Source of the DNA: Microbulbifer thermotolerans
GTDB lineage: Bacteria; Pseudomonadota; Gammaproteobacteria; Pseudomonadales; Cellvibrionaceae
DNA: 64,000 nucleotides
NCBI RefSeq assembly: GCF_900112305.1
Contig: NZ_FOKT01000003.1
Location: forward strand, 372,001-436,000
Direction of reading: 5' to 3'
This document shows positions 11,049 to 20,185 of the stretch, piece by piece. The position numbers and the translations under genes are program-made. The notes below the pieces were generated by a model. That model made no database searches. It had not been told where the DNA came from and worked only from the letters and a program-made list of their open reading frames with translations. Each line of letters opens with the position of its first letter. Position 1 is the first letter of the stretch.

Positions 11049-11136
11049 GTGCCAGCAAGCAGAAGTGGCGATCACCTATACCGCGCTCTGCCGCTGAACT
11101 CACGGCATTCAGGTCAACCAACTGAGCAGTAAAACG

Positions 11137-11400
11137 ATGAAACAAGATGAGGGCGAAAAGCCGCCGAAAAAACGATTTATCGCCGGTGCCGTTTGTCCGC
11201 GCTGCGGCCAGATGGACCGAATCGTTAATTATCGTCAGAATGATAAAAATTACCGCGAGTGTGTCGCCTGCGGATTCAAGGACGAGATTCGACTGCAGTC
11301 CTCGCCCAGGGAGCTTGCCACGCGGGTGCACAGGCCTGCAGGGGAAGAAGAAATCGCGGTACCGGTAAAAATCATTCAACCATCGAAAAAACAAACCTAG
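11137..11400 (+). CDS. yheV: YheV-family zinc-ribbon protein
   Basis: 87 residues. Two cysteine pairs, CPRCGQ and CVACGF, about 22 residues apart, form a zinc ribbon, preceded by a basic start (MKQDEGEKPPKKRF). YheV proteins are small conserved proteins of unknown function. Its stop TAG shares the G with the GTG start of the next gene, so the two are translationally coupled. It is separated from prlC by 88 bases. Confidence 0.85.
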   Translation: MKQDEGEKPPKKRFIAGAVCPRCGQMDRIVNYRQNDKNYRECVACGFKDEIRLQSSPRELATRVHRPAGEEEIAVPVKIIQPSKKQT

Positions 11401-12224
11401 TGAAAAAACTGTATCCGCTACTGGCTTTTTTGCTGGTGGTCTCCATAGCCGCTCTCTACGGACTGGACTACTATCGCAACTTACGCGAACAGCAGCGTGA
11501 ACAAACTGCACACCTGCTGGCCAGCTGCGTTAACCAGGGGTTGCTGGCGTTGTTCCGGCTGCAAGCCAATGACTGGCGCGCGCAGCCGGATTTCCATAGT
11601 GAACAGAAACGCAAACTCAAGGAAGTGGAAGCGCAGTTACCGCAACAACTGCTGGAAGGGCAGCCGTTTGCCGAGTGGCAGGAAGCCACGGTTATCTGCG
11701 ATAAATTGACGCGTCACAGCAATCTGCAGCATGAAACCATCTTCCGCCCCCTGGGCGATTTTGCCGCACCGAAAATGTCCGACAGTCGCACGTTGAAGGA
11801 TCGCAATGCCCTGAAGCACCGGCTGCGGGTAATTGACCAGCTGAAAATTTCCGCGCAGGCCGCGGACCGCTATCTGCAGGACCTGCTCGCCGATATCGAC
11901 AATCAATTGCGCAACAGCAATCTGTCTCCGCAGAGCCGCGAGCGCGCCCTGCGCGAGATTAACTCCCAAGTGCTGGATTTTTATCGCAAGGGGAAATTTT
12001 CAAAAACGCAGGTGGATGCGCATTTGCAACGGGTGGGGCGTTTCTATCGCTTGCTCGCCGATAATCCGGACGGATACAGTCTGCGCGGAGGAAGCCTGTA
12101 TTTTTATGACCGGAATCTGCGCCGCGAGATCGACAACCTCAACAGCGCCATCCTACAGGGAGAAGCCCAGTTCTATGGGAATTGGGCGCAGATAGTCGAG
12201 CGGCAGCAATTGCAGTACAAATAG
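11400..12224 (+). CDS. Membrane-anchored protein of unknown function with a helical periplasmic part
   Basis: 274 residues from GTG 11400, overlapping the yheV stop by one base. One hydrophobic helix near residues 4-20 (LYPLLAFLLVVSIAALYGL) anchors it. The rest is charged and mostly helical, with probable coiled-coil segments (DYYRNLREQQREQ; a long helical region near 130-200). There are two cysteines, in LASCVNQGLL and in ATVICDKLT. No domain was recognised. It ends 64 bases before the convergent gene at 12289. Confidence 0.68.
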   Translation: MKKLYPLLAFLLVVSIAALYGLDYYRNLREQQREQTAHLLASCVNQGLLALFRLQANDWRAQPDFHSEQKRKLKEVEAQLPQQLLEGQPFAEWQEATVICDKLTRHSNLQHETIFRPLGDFAAPKMSDSRTLKDRNALKHRLRVIDQLKISAQAADRYLQDLLADIDNQLRNSNLSPQSRERALREINSQVLDFYRKGKFSKTQVDAHLQRVGRFYRLLADNPDGYSLRGGSLYFYDRNLRREIDNLNSAILQGEAQFYGNWAQIVERQQLQYK

Positions 12225-12288
12225 CGGTAGACTTCGCACTCAGTGCCCGTGTGGCCGGAGTCTCGCGGACATGTCCGCCTCACGCAGC

Positions 12289-12948
12289 TTAATGTAGTGT
12301 ATGGATTTGGCGCTCTCCCAACGGGAGGCGCAGGGCAATACCCATTTCCGCTGCCAAGTCCGGCCAGGTACCTGGGGTTTCGATCAAGCGCTGTCGGGCA
12401 AGGATCATTGCCACCAGGCTTTCCGGAGCCAGCCGTTGTTTCCGGAACTGGTGGCCCAAAGCCATGCAGATTTGGTCCAAGTCCACAGCGTAAATCTCGC
12501 CGAGCAATTCTCTGACCACCAGATTCGCCACCATGGAATCCATCGGCAACAGCGGCATGCCACAGACTGGCTGCAGGTGATCGTTTATCTCCTCGAACGT
12601 GCGGTGTGCCAGGTAGGCATCGTCCAACAGGGCTGCCACACCGACTTGCTCCGGGTGCCGCTCCGGTGGTTCGGCAAAACCGTGAACAATTGTCTCCCGT
12701 ACTGGATTGAAAGGCATTCCGCCCACTTCGCTCAGTGTTTCCAGCTGTCGCAGCCACTCGGGTACTACCTGGATATAGCGGATGGCGAACTGCGTAAGCT
12801 GCTGCGCAATATCTCTCTGGGACACTTGGATAGCCCGGTGCAGCCGGGGCAGAGAGCGCTGGAGTGAGCGAAGGAAGCGGCCCTGGTGACGCTCGAGCGT
12901 GACAGCCCGCTCGATGGAATCTTCTATGATCTTATAGTCGTCACACAT
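12289..12948 (-). CDS. Conserved hypothetical protein, all-helical
   Basis: 219 residues, no signal peptide or membrane segment. It has an alpha-helical look with ELLGEIYAVDLDQICMALGHQFRKQRL in the C-terminal half. ATG 12948 follows GAGAA at nine bases and overlaps the dinF stop by eight bases; a GTG three codons upstream (12957) is also possible. Translational coupling with dinF is likely. Size and helical content recall HDOD-type signalling proteins, but no diagnostic residues are present, so no function is given. Confidence 0.62.
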   Translation of the reverse strand: MCDDYKIIEDSIERAVTLERHQGRFLRSLQRSLPRLHRAIQVSQRDIAQQLTQFAIRYIQVVPEWLRQLETLSEVGGMPFNPVRETIVHGFAEPPERHPEQVGVAALLDDAYLAHRTFEEINDHLQPVCGMPLLPMDSMVANLVVRELLGEIYAVDLDQICMALGHQFRKQRLAPESLVAMILARQRLIETPGTWPDLAAEMGIALRLPLGERQIHTLH

Positions 12949-14380
12949 CACTACCACTTCTCACATCAACGGCGGTATCCCCTTTTCCGTTGATTTGCGA
13001 GGTGGCAATACTGCTAACGACAAAAGAAGATGGATGACTCTGTTGTCCCGGTACTACCCAGGACACTTTTAAAGTGTAGTAGCGATAATATACCGCCAAG
13101 CCCAAAGAACGTGAAACAAACCACAAAAACAAGCTGAACCACACGCCATGGTTGCCCCAGCCGCGGGTCAACCACCACACCGGGAAAAACACGAGCACGG
13201 TTGCCACAAACATGGAATCGCGCATTTCCCGGCTTTTGCCCGCGCCGATAAAAACCCCGTCCAATTGGTAACTCCAGACCGCGATCAAAGGCAGGGTACA
13301 GAGCCACCAATAGGCTCGCTCCGCCTGAGCGATGACAGTATTGAGATCCGTAAACAAGGGCAAAATCAGTGGGCGCCCGAATATGAGCACCAGTGTGATC
13401 ACAGCCGCGCTGCCCAGAGCCCAGATACCGGCACTGCGCACAGTAGCGTGGAATAAGTGCGGGGATTTCTTTGCCACTGACTCGCCCACCAAGGCCTCGG
13501 TGGCGTGAGCGAAACCGTCCAGGGCATAGGAGGTCATCATCAACAGCTGCAACAATATTGCATTGGCCGCGAGTACCGCATCACCCTGCGCCGCGCCCTG
13601 GGCGGTAAAAAAGGTCAGGGTCAGCAGAAGCAGGCAGGTGCGTACGAAAAGGTCTCCATTGATGCGAGCCAGTTCCAGCCAGGGTGCGGCAGATCGGTGG
13701 GGAAAGAAGTCTGTGCGCTGGAGCTGTCGGGAAATATTTTTCCAGATATCCGCGTCCACCCGCCGCAGCCTGAGCAAGCCGCAGGCGAAGGCACAGACGT
13801 CGGCACAGACACTGGCCATGGCTGCGCCTTCTGCGCCCAGGCCGAGGCCGGCGATAAACACCAGGTCCAAGACGATATTAAGGGCATTGGCGGCCAAGAG
13901 GATAAACAGCGGTGCGCGGCTGTCCTGCCGGCCGATAAAAAAGCCCAGCAGGGCGAAGTTGGCCAGGGCAAGCGGCGCGCTCAGCAGGCGAATCTGAAGA
14001 TAGGCTGCAGCGTGGGGCGCGGCCTGCGGGCTGGCGTTCATCCACTGCACGATGACCTCGAGCAGTGGAGAGGCAATAATCGCCAGCAACAGACCGAGAA
14101 GCAGCCCCGATAGTACCGCGCGCAGCAGCCAGTCAGCGCCGCCATCACCGCTTCGCGCGACCAGGCCAGTGGTCCCCATACGCAGAAAACCGAAAGCCCA
14201 CAACAGCATCGACATGACACTCGCCCCTATGGCGACACCGGAAAGGTAAACCGGTGAAGGCAGGTGGCCGAGAATTGCCGTGTCCACGGCGCCGAGCAGG
14301 GGCACCGAGATATTGCTGAGAATCATCGGCCAGGCCAGATTCCAGACGCGACTGTTCATTGTGGGTTGTGGTTGCGACAT
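12941..14380 (-). CDS. dinF: MATE-family multidrug efflux transporter, DinF subgroup
   Basis: 479 residues with about twelve membrane helices in two related halves. The N-terminal region (RVWNLAWPMILSNISVPLLGAVDTAILGHL) is highly characteristic of DinF. MATE proteins export cationic compounds in exchange for Na+ or H+. The protein may begin at MSQPQPTMNS or at the second Met (MNSRVWN). The last 25 residues after the final helix are charged and overlap the downstream gene start. No LexA box was located upstream. Confidence 0.9.
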   Translation of the reverse strand: MSQPQPTMNSRVWNLAWPMILSNISVPLLGAVDTAILGHLPSPVYLSGVAIGASVMSMLLWAFGFLRMGTTGLVARSGDGGADWLLRAVLSGLLLGLLLAIIASPLLEVIVQWMNASPQAAPHAAAYLQIRLLSAPLALANFALLGFFIGRQDSRAPLFILLAANALNIVLDLVFIAGLGLGAEGAAMASVCADVCAFACGLLRLRRVDADIWKNISRQLQRTDFFPHRSAAPWLELARINGDLFVRTCLLLLTLTFFTAQGAAQGDAVLAANAILLQLLMMTSYALDGFAHATEALVGESVAKKSPHLFHATVRSAGIWALGSAAVITLVLIFGRPLILPLFTDLNTVIAQAERAYWWLCTLPLIAVWSYQLDGVFIGAGKSREMRDSMFVATVLVFFPVWWLTRGWGNHGVWFSLFLWFVSRSLGLAVYYRYYTLKVSWVVPGQQSHPSSFVVSSIATSQINGKGDTAVDVRSGSDV

Positions 14381-14868
14381 ACAGCTATCCGAATATGGGG
14401 CACTATCGTTCCCGCCGCTAGCGAAACTGTGCGATAAGGTTGCAGGATTTCCCAGTGCGTCAATACTTTACAGAGACGTGCCGCGGCGCCGTCAGAAGAC
14501 GTTGAGAGCGGTCTTTATGCGGCCGGTTACGGAGCGGGGGCTGATTGACTTTTCCCCGGCGATATGTTCCTGTTAGCGATGCAGTAGTTGCGACAAAAAG
14601 AAACAGGTTGTTGGTTGTACCTTCCGGACGACGACATCTGAAGTAAAAATCTTAACTAAGAATAACAAGTTGCACTGACAGCAGTATCACGGGGATGTCT
14701 CCCCGTCCAGTGTATGTAGTCTTGTGTTACTACAGCATGTCCACAAAATCTGTGTGGATTTACTCCGCCGTTGCGGAGTACTCCGGTTATCCGTGGTGGC
14801 CAACGGCCGAGAATAATAACGACGGGTTTCGTATCTGAATCCCGCGAAAACACGGAGATCTGTAGGCG
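14381..14868 (+). promoter_or_regulatory. Long leader/promoter region before the cytochrome oxidase operon
   Basis: 488 bases without a credible gene between divergent dinF and coxB. It contains three short perfect inverted repeats: ACGGGGA-TGTC-TCCCCGT near 14689-14706, TGTAGT...ACTACA near 14716-14735, and TACTCCG...CGGAGTA near 14761-14780. These could form hairpins in the coxB leader RNA. The exact promoter is not identified; AT-rich candidate tracts lie at about 14640-14670. Confidence 0.4.
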
Positions 14869-16014
14869 ATGTTGAAAGGCTTCAAACGGCTGTTCGCCTT
14901 CCCGGCCGCCCTCGGCCTCGTCCATTCCTCACTGGCGGAGGAGCAAGGGGCGGAGCGCTGGGGGGTCAATATGAGGCAGGGGGTGACGGAGGTTGCCCAG
15001 AGTACTTACGACCTGCACATGCTGATCTTCTGGATCTGCGTGGCCATCGGCGTGCTGGTTTTTGGCGTGATGTTTTACAGCATGTGGCGCCACCGCAAGA
15101 GCAGGGGTTACAAGGCCGCGCAATTCCACGAAAGTACAATCGTGGAGCTCGTCTGGACGATTATTCCCACCCTGATTCTGATCGGCATGGCGGTTCCCGC
15201 CACCAAGACCCTCTACGATATTTACGACACGGAAGAAGCCGATATCGACATCATGGTCACCGGCTACCAGTGGAAGTGGAAGTATGACTACCTGGGCTCC
15301 GATGTTTCCTTTTTCTCCAACCTGTCCACGCCTCGCACTCAAATCGATAACCGCCAGCCCAAGAGCGAACACTATCTCCTGGAGGTAGATGAGCCACTGG
15401 TGATACCGGTGAACAAGAAAGTTCGTTTCCTACTCACCGCCAACGATGTTATCCATTCCTGGTGGGTGCCGGAGCTGGCGGTGAAGAAGGACGCCATCCC
15501 CGGCTTTATCAACGAGGCCTGGGCCAGGGTTGACGAGCCGGGAATCTACCGCGGCCAATGTGCCGAGCTGTGCGGCAAAGATCACGGCTTTATGCCGATT
15601 GTGGTCAAGGCGGTTCCGGAGGCCGAGTACAACGCCTGGTTGAGCGAGCGCGCGGAGGCCGCGGCCAAAATGAAGGCGCTTACCGAGAAGACGTTTACCT
15701 TCGACGAACTCTTCGCGCGCGGTGAGCAGGTCTACAACCGTACCTGCGCCGCCTGTCACCAGCCCAATGGTCAGGGTGTGCCCGGAGCCTTCCCTGCCAT
15801 CGCCGGTTCAAAGATCGCCACTGGGCCGCTGGAGGGGCACCTGAACATTGTGATCTATGGTTCCAAGGTCAACCCGGCGATGCAGGCGTTCGGCCAGCAG
15901 CTGTCCGAGGTGGACCTGGCCGCGGTGATCACCTATCAGCGCAATGCCTTCGGCAATGATATGGGCGACACCGTGCAGCCCGTCGACATTCTTAATTTCA
16001 AGAATCAGCAGTAG
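14869..16014 (+). CDS. coxB: Cytochrome c oxidase subunit II with C-terminal cytochrome c domain
   Basis: 381 residues. A signal peptide is followed by two membrane helices (about 50-72 and 90-112). The CuA domain carries ligands in HSWW (His196) and CAELCGKDHGFM (Cys231, Cys235, His239, Met242). A cytochrome c domain with CAACH (293-297) is fused at the end, making this a caa3-type subunit II. It receives electrons from soluble cytochrome c and passes them to heme a. First gene of the coxB-coxA-ctaG-coxC operon; coxA starts 11 bases after its stop. Confidence 0.97.
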   Translation: MLKGFKRLFAFPAALGLVHSSLAEEQGAERWGVNMRQGVTEVAQSTYDLHMLIFWICVAIGVLVFGVMFYSMWRHRKSRGYKAAQFHESTIVELVWTIIPTLILIGMAVPATKTLYDIYDTEEADIDIMVTGYQWKWKYDYLGSDVSFFSNLSTPRTQIDNRQPKSEHYLLEVDEPLVIPVNKKVRFLLTANDVIHSWWVPELAVKKDAIPGFINEAWARVDEPGIYRGQCAELCGKDHGFMPIVVKAVPEAEYNAWLSERAEAAAKMKALTEKTFTFDELFARGEQVYNRTCAACHQPNGQGVPGAFPAIAGSKIATGPLEGHLNIVIYGSKVNPAMQAFGQQLSEVDLAAVITYQRNAFGNDMGDTVQPVDILNFKNQQ

Positions 16015-16025
16015 AGGAACTGGTC

Positions 16026-17576
16026 ATGGCACACGGCCCGCAATCAGGATTCAAGCGGTGGCTCTTTACCACCAACCACAAAGATATCGGCTCCATGTAC
16101 CTTTGGTTCAGCTTTGCGATGTTCCTGCTGGGCGGTTGCATGGCACTGGTGATCCGCGCCGAGTTGTTCGAGCCCGGTTTGCAAATTGTGCAGCCGGAGT
16201 TCTTCAACCAGATGACTACCATGCACGGTCTGATCATGGTTTTCGGGGCGGTGATGCCCGCCTTTGTCGGCCTCGCCAACTGGATGATTCCGATGATGAT
16301 CGGCGCACCGGACATGGCGCTGCCGCGCATGAACAACTGGAGTTTCTGGATACTGCCATTCGCTTTCGCGATGCTTTTTTCAACCCTGTTTATGGAGGGT
16401 GGGGCGCCCAACTTCGGTTGGACTTTCTACGCTCCCTTATCCACGGAGTATGCACCGCCGAGCACCACCTTCTTCATTTTCTCTATTCATATCATGGGCG
16501 CCTCTTCCATTATGGGCGCGATTAATATCATCGCCACCATTCTGAATATGCGCGCGCCCGGCATGACGCTGATGAAGATGCCGCTGTTTGTTTGGACCTG
16601 GCTGATCACCGCCTACCTGTTGATCGCCGTGATGCCTGTGTTGGCGGGTGTGGTGACGATGATGTTGATGGATATTCACTTTGGCACCAGCTTTTTCAAC
16701 GCGGCGGGCGGCGGTGATCCCGTACTCTTCCAGCATGTGTTCTGGTTCTTCGGCCACCCCGAGGTCTACATCATGATTTTGCCGGCCTTTGGTATTGTGT
16801 CGACGATCATCCCCACCTTCGCGCGCAAGCCGCTCTTCGGCTACAGCTCCATGGTGTATGCGACGGCCTCAATCGCATTTCTGAGCTTTATCGTCTGGGC
16901 GCACCATATGTTTACCGTGGGCATGCCAATCGCTGGTGAACTCTTTTTCATGTACGCCACTATGCTGATTGCGGTGCCTACTGGGGTCAAAGTGTTCAAT
17001 TGGGTCACGACCATGTTCCGCGGCGCCATGACTTTTGAAACGCCGATGCTTTTCGCGGTGGCCTTTGTGATTCTCTTTACTATCGGCGGTTTCTCCGGCC
17101 TGATGCTCGCCATAGCGCCGGCGGACTTCCAGTACCACGATACTTACTTTGTGGTCGCGCACTTCCACTACGTGCTGGTACCTGGGGCTATCTTCTCCAT
17201 CACCGCCGGTGTTTACTACTGGCTGCCGAAGTGGACCGGAAACATGTACAACGAAACCATGGGCAAGGTGCATTTCTGGCTGGCGTTTATTGGTCTCAAC
17301 CTGACCTTCTTCCCAATGCACTTCGTCGGCTTGGCTGGGATGCCGAGGCGGATTCCGGACTACGCGCTGCAGTTCGCCGACTTCAACCAGATTTCCAGCA
17401 TCGGTGCCTTCCTGTTCGGCGCCGCACAGATCGTTTTCTTGTTCAATGTCGTGCGCACCGTGATGGGGGGCAAGAAAGCAACAGACGAGGTTTGGGACAA
17501 TCCACAAGGTTTGGAGTGGACTGTGCCTTCTCCAGCGCCGTATCACACTTTCAGCACACCACCAGCCGTGCGTTAA
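16026..17576 (+). CDS. coxA: Cytochrome c oxidase subunit I
   Basis: 516 residues with twelve expected membrane helices. It holds heme a and the heme a3-CuB centre that reduces oxygen to water and pumps protons. Diagnostic segments are TMHGLIMVFGAVMP (heme a histidine), FWFFGHPEVYIM (CuB histidine and the cross-linked tyrosine), WAHHMFTVG (two CuB histidines) and HDTYFVVAHFHYVL (heme ligands). ATG 16026 follows AGAGGAAC. It overlaps nothing and is spaced 13 bases from ctaG. Confidence 0.98.
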   Translation: MAHGPQSGFKRWLFTTNHKDIGSMYLWFSFAMFLLGGCMALVIRAELFEPGLQIVQPEFFNQMTTMHGLIMVFGAVMPAFVGLANWMIPMMIGAPDMALPRMNNWSFWILPFAFAMLFSTLFMEGGAPNFGWTFYAPLSTEYAPPSTTFFIFSIHIMGASSIMGAINIIATILNMRAPGMTLMKMPLFVWTWLITAYLLIAVMPVLAGVVTMMLMDIHFGTSFFNAAGGGDPVLFQHVFWFFGHPEVYIMILPAFGIVSTIIPTFARKPLFGYSSMVYATASIAFLSFIVWAHHMFTVGMPIAGELFFMYATMLIAVPTGVKVFNWVTTMFRGAMTFETPMLFAVAFVILFTIGGFSGLMLAIAPADFQYHDTYFVVAHFHYVLVPGAIFSITAGVYYWLPKWTGNMYNETMGKVHFWLAFIGLNLTFFPMHFVGLAGMPRRIPDYALQFADFNQISSIGAFLFGAAQIVFLFNVVRTVMGGKKATDEVWDNPQGLEWTVPSPAPYHTFSTPPAVR

Positions 17577-17589
17577 GGGGGAGACGGCG

Positions 17590-18162
17590 ATGGGGCTGAG
17601 CGATAATGCAAAATTAGCCACCAAGCTGCTGGCGCTTGCCGCCGGCATGCTGGTGTTTGCCATTTTCGTGATGCCTCCCCTGTACAACGCCTTTTGCGAA
17701 ATTACCGGGCTTAACGGAAAAACGGGCGGCAGATACGAAGCCGTACCTGCCGCAGTGGACTCGGATCGGACGGTAACGGTGCAGTTTGTGGCGAGCAACA
17801 ACGAGAATATGCCCTGGCATTTCAAGCCGGGCCGTGTGTCAATAAAAGTGCACCCCGGCGAGGAGACAAACGCGGTTTTCCTGGCTTATAACCCGACGGA
17901 CAGAGATATGGTCGGTCAGGCCATACCCAGTCTGGTGCCCTTCAAAGCCGCGGAGTATTTCCATAAAACCGAGTGCTTTTGCTTCAACCAGCAGACGTTG
18001 AAAGCGGGGGAAAGCGCGGAATTGCCACTGCGCTTTATTGTCGATCCGGATTTGCCGCGGAGCGTCAACACCATCACCCTTTCTTATACGCTGTTCGATG
18101 TCACGGAAAGAGTTTCAGCCCATTTTGATAACAACAATGCTGACCCCCAGCGAGAGGGATAG
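17590..18162 (+). CDS. ctaG: Cytochrome c oxidase assembly protein CtaG/Cox11
   Basis: 190 residues: an N-terminal anchor helix (about 10-31) and a periplasmic Ig-like domain. The CuB-chaperone signature KTECFCFNQQTLKAGE is near residues 134-149, with two cysteines in CFCF. It delivers copper to the CuB site of subunit I. ATG 17590 is preceded by GGGGGAGA. It is encoded between coxA and coxC, the standard location. Confidence 0.96.
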   Translation: MGLSDNAKLATKLLALAAGMLVFAIFVMPPLYNAFCEITGLNGKTGGRYEAVPAAVDSDRTVTVQFVASNNENMPWHFKPGRVSIKVHPGEETNAVFLAYNPTDRDMVGQAIPSLVPFKAAEYFHKTECFCFNQQTLKAGESAELPLRFIVDPDLPRSVNTITLSYTLFDVTERVSAHFDNNNADPQREG

Positions 18163-18167
18163 AAATT

Positions 18168-19058
18168 ATGGCTACTGAAAGCAGCTACTATGTGCCCGAG
18201 CAATCTCGGCTGCCTATTTTCGCCACCATCGGTCTATTCCTGACCGCCTTTGGTGCCGCCTATTGGATTAATGGCGGCAGCGCATATATTTTCTCCGTCG
18301 GCGCCCTTGCGATGGCGGCAGTACTTTGGTTCTGGTTTTCCGCGGTAATCAGGGAAAACATGGCCGGCCTGAACAGCGAACAGCTAAAACGCTCCTATGT
18401 CTGGGGAATGGGCTGGTTTATATTTTCAGAAGTCATGTTTTTTGCCGCCTTTTTCGGCGCCCTTTACTATATTCGCACTTACTCAGTTCCATGGCTCGGC
18501 GGTGAGGGGGATCGGGGACTTTCCAATATGCTGTGGGAGGGGTTTGAAAGTAACTGGCCACTGTACGTAACGCCAGATGCCGCTGCCCACGGCGATGCCG
18601 CGAAATTTGTGGGTCCAAAGGAAATCATAGACCCCTGGCATTTGCCGCTGTTGAACACTGTTATCCTGTTGTCTTCCAGCGTTACAGTCCACTTTGCCCA
18701 TGTCTTTCTGAAAAAAGACAAGCGCCAGGCGTTTAATATTTGGCTGGGTATCACCGTTGTACTCGGTGCACTGTTCCTGTTCTTCCAGGCGGAAGAGTAT
18801 TACGAGGCGTATAAACATCTCGGTCTCACCCTGGAATCCGGTATCTATGGAACCACTTTCTTTATGCTGACCGGTTTCCACGGCGCCCACGTGACGCTCG
18901 GGACCATAATGCTGCTGATTATGCTGCTGCGTTCAGTGATAGCGCACCATTTCAAACCGGACGATCATTTCGGCTTTGAGGCGGCCAGCTGGTACTGGCA
19001 CTTCGTCGATGTAGTATGGGTGGGGCTGTTTATTTTCGTCTACGTGCTGGGATCGTAA
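18168..19058 (+). CDS. coxC: Cytochrome c oxidase subunit III
   Basis: 296 residues, about seven membrane helices, typical of subunit III, which stabilises proton pumping and oxygen access. Motifs include MGWFIFSEVMFFAAFFGA, LNTVILLSSSVTVHFAH and the C-terminal FHGAHVTLG and SWYWHFVDVVWVGLFIFVY. It starts 6 bases after ctaG in the same operon. A 60-residue soluble loop (about 109-155) is longer than in many bacterial homologues. Confidence 0.97.
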   Translation: MATESSYYVPEQSRLPIFATIGLFLTAFGAAYWINGGSAYIFSVGALAMAAVLWFWFSAVIRENMAGLNSEQLKRSYVWGMGWFIFSEVMFFAAFFGALYYIRTYSVPWLGGEGDRGLSNMLWEGFESNWPLYVTPDAAAHGDAAKFVGPKEIIDPWHLPLLNTVILLSSSVTVHFAHVFLKKDKRQAFNIWLGITVVLGALFLFFQAEEYYEAYKHLGLTLESGIYGTTFFMLTGFHGAHVTLGTIMLLIMLLRSVIAHHFKPDDHFGFEAASWYWHFVDVVWVGLFIFVYVLGS

Positions 19059-19136
19059 TCCCGGTCACCGAAGCGGTCTCAGGTAGTCATAGATACAAAA
19101 TTGCTACGGTGCCGCCACCCTGACAGCGAAGACCGC

Positions 19137-19361
19137 TCAATACTTGTCGGCCCAGGGTGCGGTATTGGAAAGCAGACCGCTGTCAAACCCATACCAGATG
19201 GCTAGCAACAGCAGTGCTGCCAGGGTAATGCGGATGCCCAGTGCGTAGAGTGTGCGTTTGGATTCCGGAGCGCCCATATCGCGCAGAAGGAAAAACAGAG
19301 CACTGGACAAGCTGGCCAGCACGGCGAGAAATAAAAACACAATAACGATTTTCAGCCACAT
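19137..19361 (-). CDS. Twin-transmembrane protein (DUF2909 type)
   Basis: 74 residues with two hydrophobic helices (about 2-24 and 41-61) flanking a short charged loop (LRDMGAPESKRTLYALGIR). This pattern, and its location between coxC and SURF1 on the opposite strand, match the small twin-membrane proteins of the DUF2909 family found in the oxidase locus of many gammaproteobacteria. Role unknown; an assembly function is inferred from context only. Confidence 0.82.
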   Translation of the reverse strand: MWLKIVIVFLFLAVLASLSSALFFLLRDMGAPESKRTLYALGIRITLAALLLLAIWYGFDSGLLSNTAPWADKY

Positions 19362-19412
19362 AGTTTATTTGCCATTTTTATTGTAGGGGCCCGCTAGCGG
19401 GCCGGAATCGGC

Positions 19413-20138
19413 ATGACTGTACAAGCATCATCAGTGCCAGCGAAGAAGGCCAGTGTAGCACTGATACGCAGCTGGCCTCTTACTCTGTTCAGCAGTCTGC
19501 TGTTTCCACTGCTTCTGTGTCTCGGCTTCTGGCAGCTGCATCGCGCCGGGGAAAAAGCCGCGATCAATGCCGCTATAGACGCCCGATTGTCATCACAGCC
19601 GCGCTCCATCATCGAACTTGGTGAGGACCTCGATAACTACCAGCCGGTGCGTCTACATGGCCGTTATACCGATGAATATTACCTGTTGGACAATCAAACC
19701 AGGAATGGCCGTCCCGGTTACGAGGTACTTCAGATTTTCGTATCCGGCGGGCAGCGCTGGATAATCAACCGGGGATGGGTGGCGGCACCGCTGCAGAGGA
19801 ATGAGCTGCCAGAAATCCATTGGCCAATGGCGGCCAAGGTAATAACCGGGTTTCTTTATCCGGTCGCAACAAGCGACAAGGGGCGGAAAACCACGAGTGA
19901 AAAAAGAATACAGAGGGTTAACACGGTATTTACTGGTCGTCTACAGTTGGCGCGGCCCGACTGGTCCATTCGCTTGACGGCGGACTCGGACACAGCGTTG
20001 GTGACGGACTGGCAGCTGTTAAACAGCCCGCCCGAGCGTCACCAAGCATATGCCACACAGTGGTTTGCTATGGCTATTGCGCTTGTGATCCTGTGGTTTT
20101 TCGCGGCGACAAACCTGCCGCGGAAGTTGCGAGAGTAA
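19413..20138 (+). CDS. SURF1-family cytochrome oxidase assembly protein
   Basis: 241 residues with a membrane helix near each end (about 24-43 and 216-234) and a periplasmic domain between. Family marks: FWQLHRAGEKAAI after the first helix, DNQTRNGRPGYEVL, and INRGWVAAP. SURF1 helps insert heme a into subunit I. ATG 19413 (MTVQASSVPAKKA) follows a short GC-rich palindrome (GGGCCCGCTAGCGGGCC). The next gene starts 47 bases downstream, so one operon with the following two genes is likely. Confidence 0.92.
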   Translation: MTVQASSVPAKKASVALIRSWPLTLFSSLLFPLLLCLGFWQLHRAGEKAAINAAIDARLSSQPRSIIELGEDLDNYQPVRLHGRYTDEYYLLDNQTRNGRPGYEVLQIFVSGGQRWIINRGWVAAPLQRNELPEIHWPMAAKVITGFLYPVATSDKGRKTTSEKRIQRVNTVFTGRLQLARPDWSIRLTADSDTALVTDWQLLNSPPERHQAYATQWFAMAIALVILWFFAATNLPRKLRE

Positions 20139-20185
20139 GTGTAGATCCAGCAAACCAGCAAAAAACGCGTAGAGGTGACTGAACA

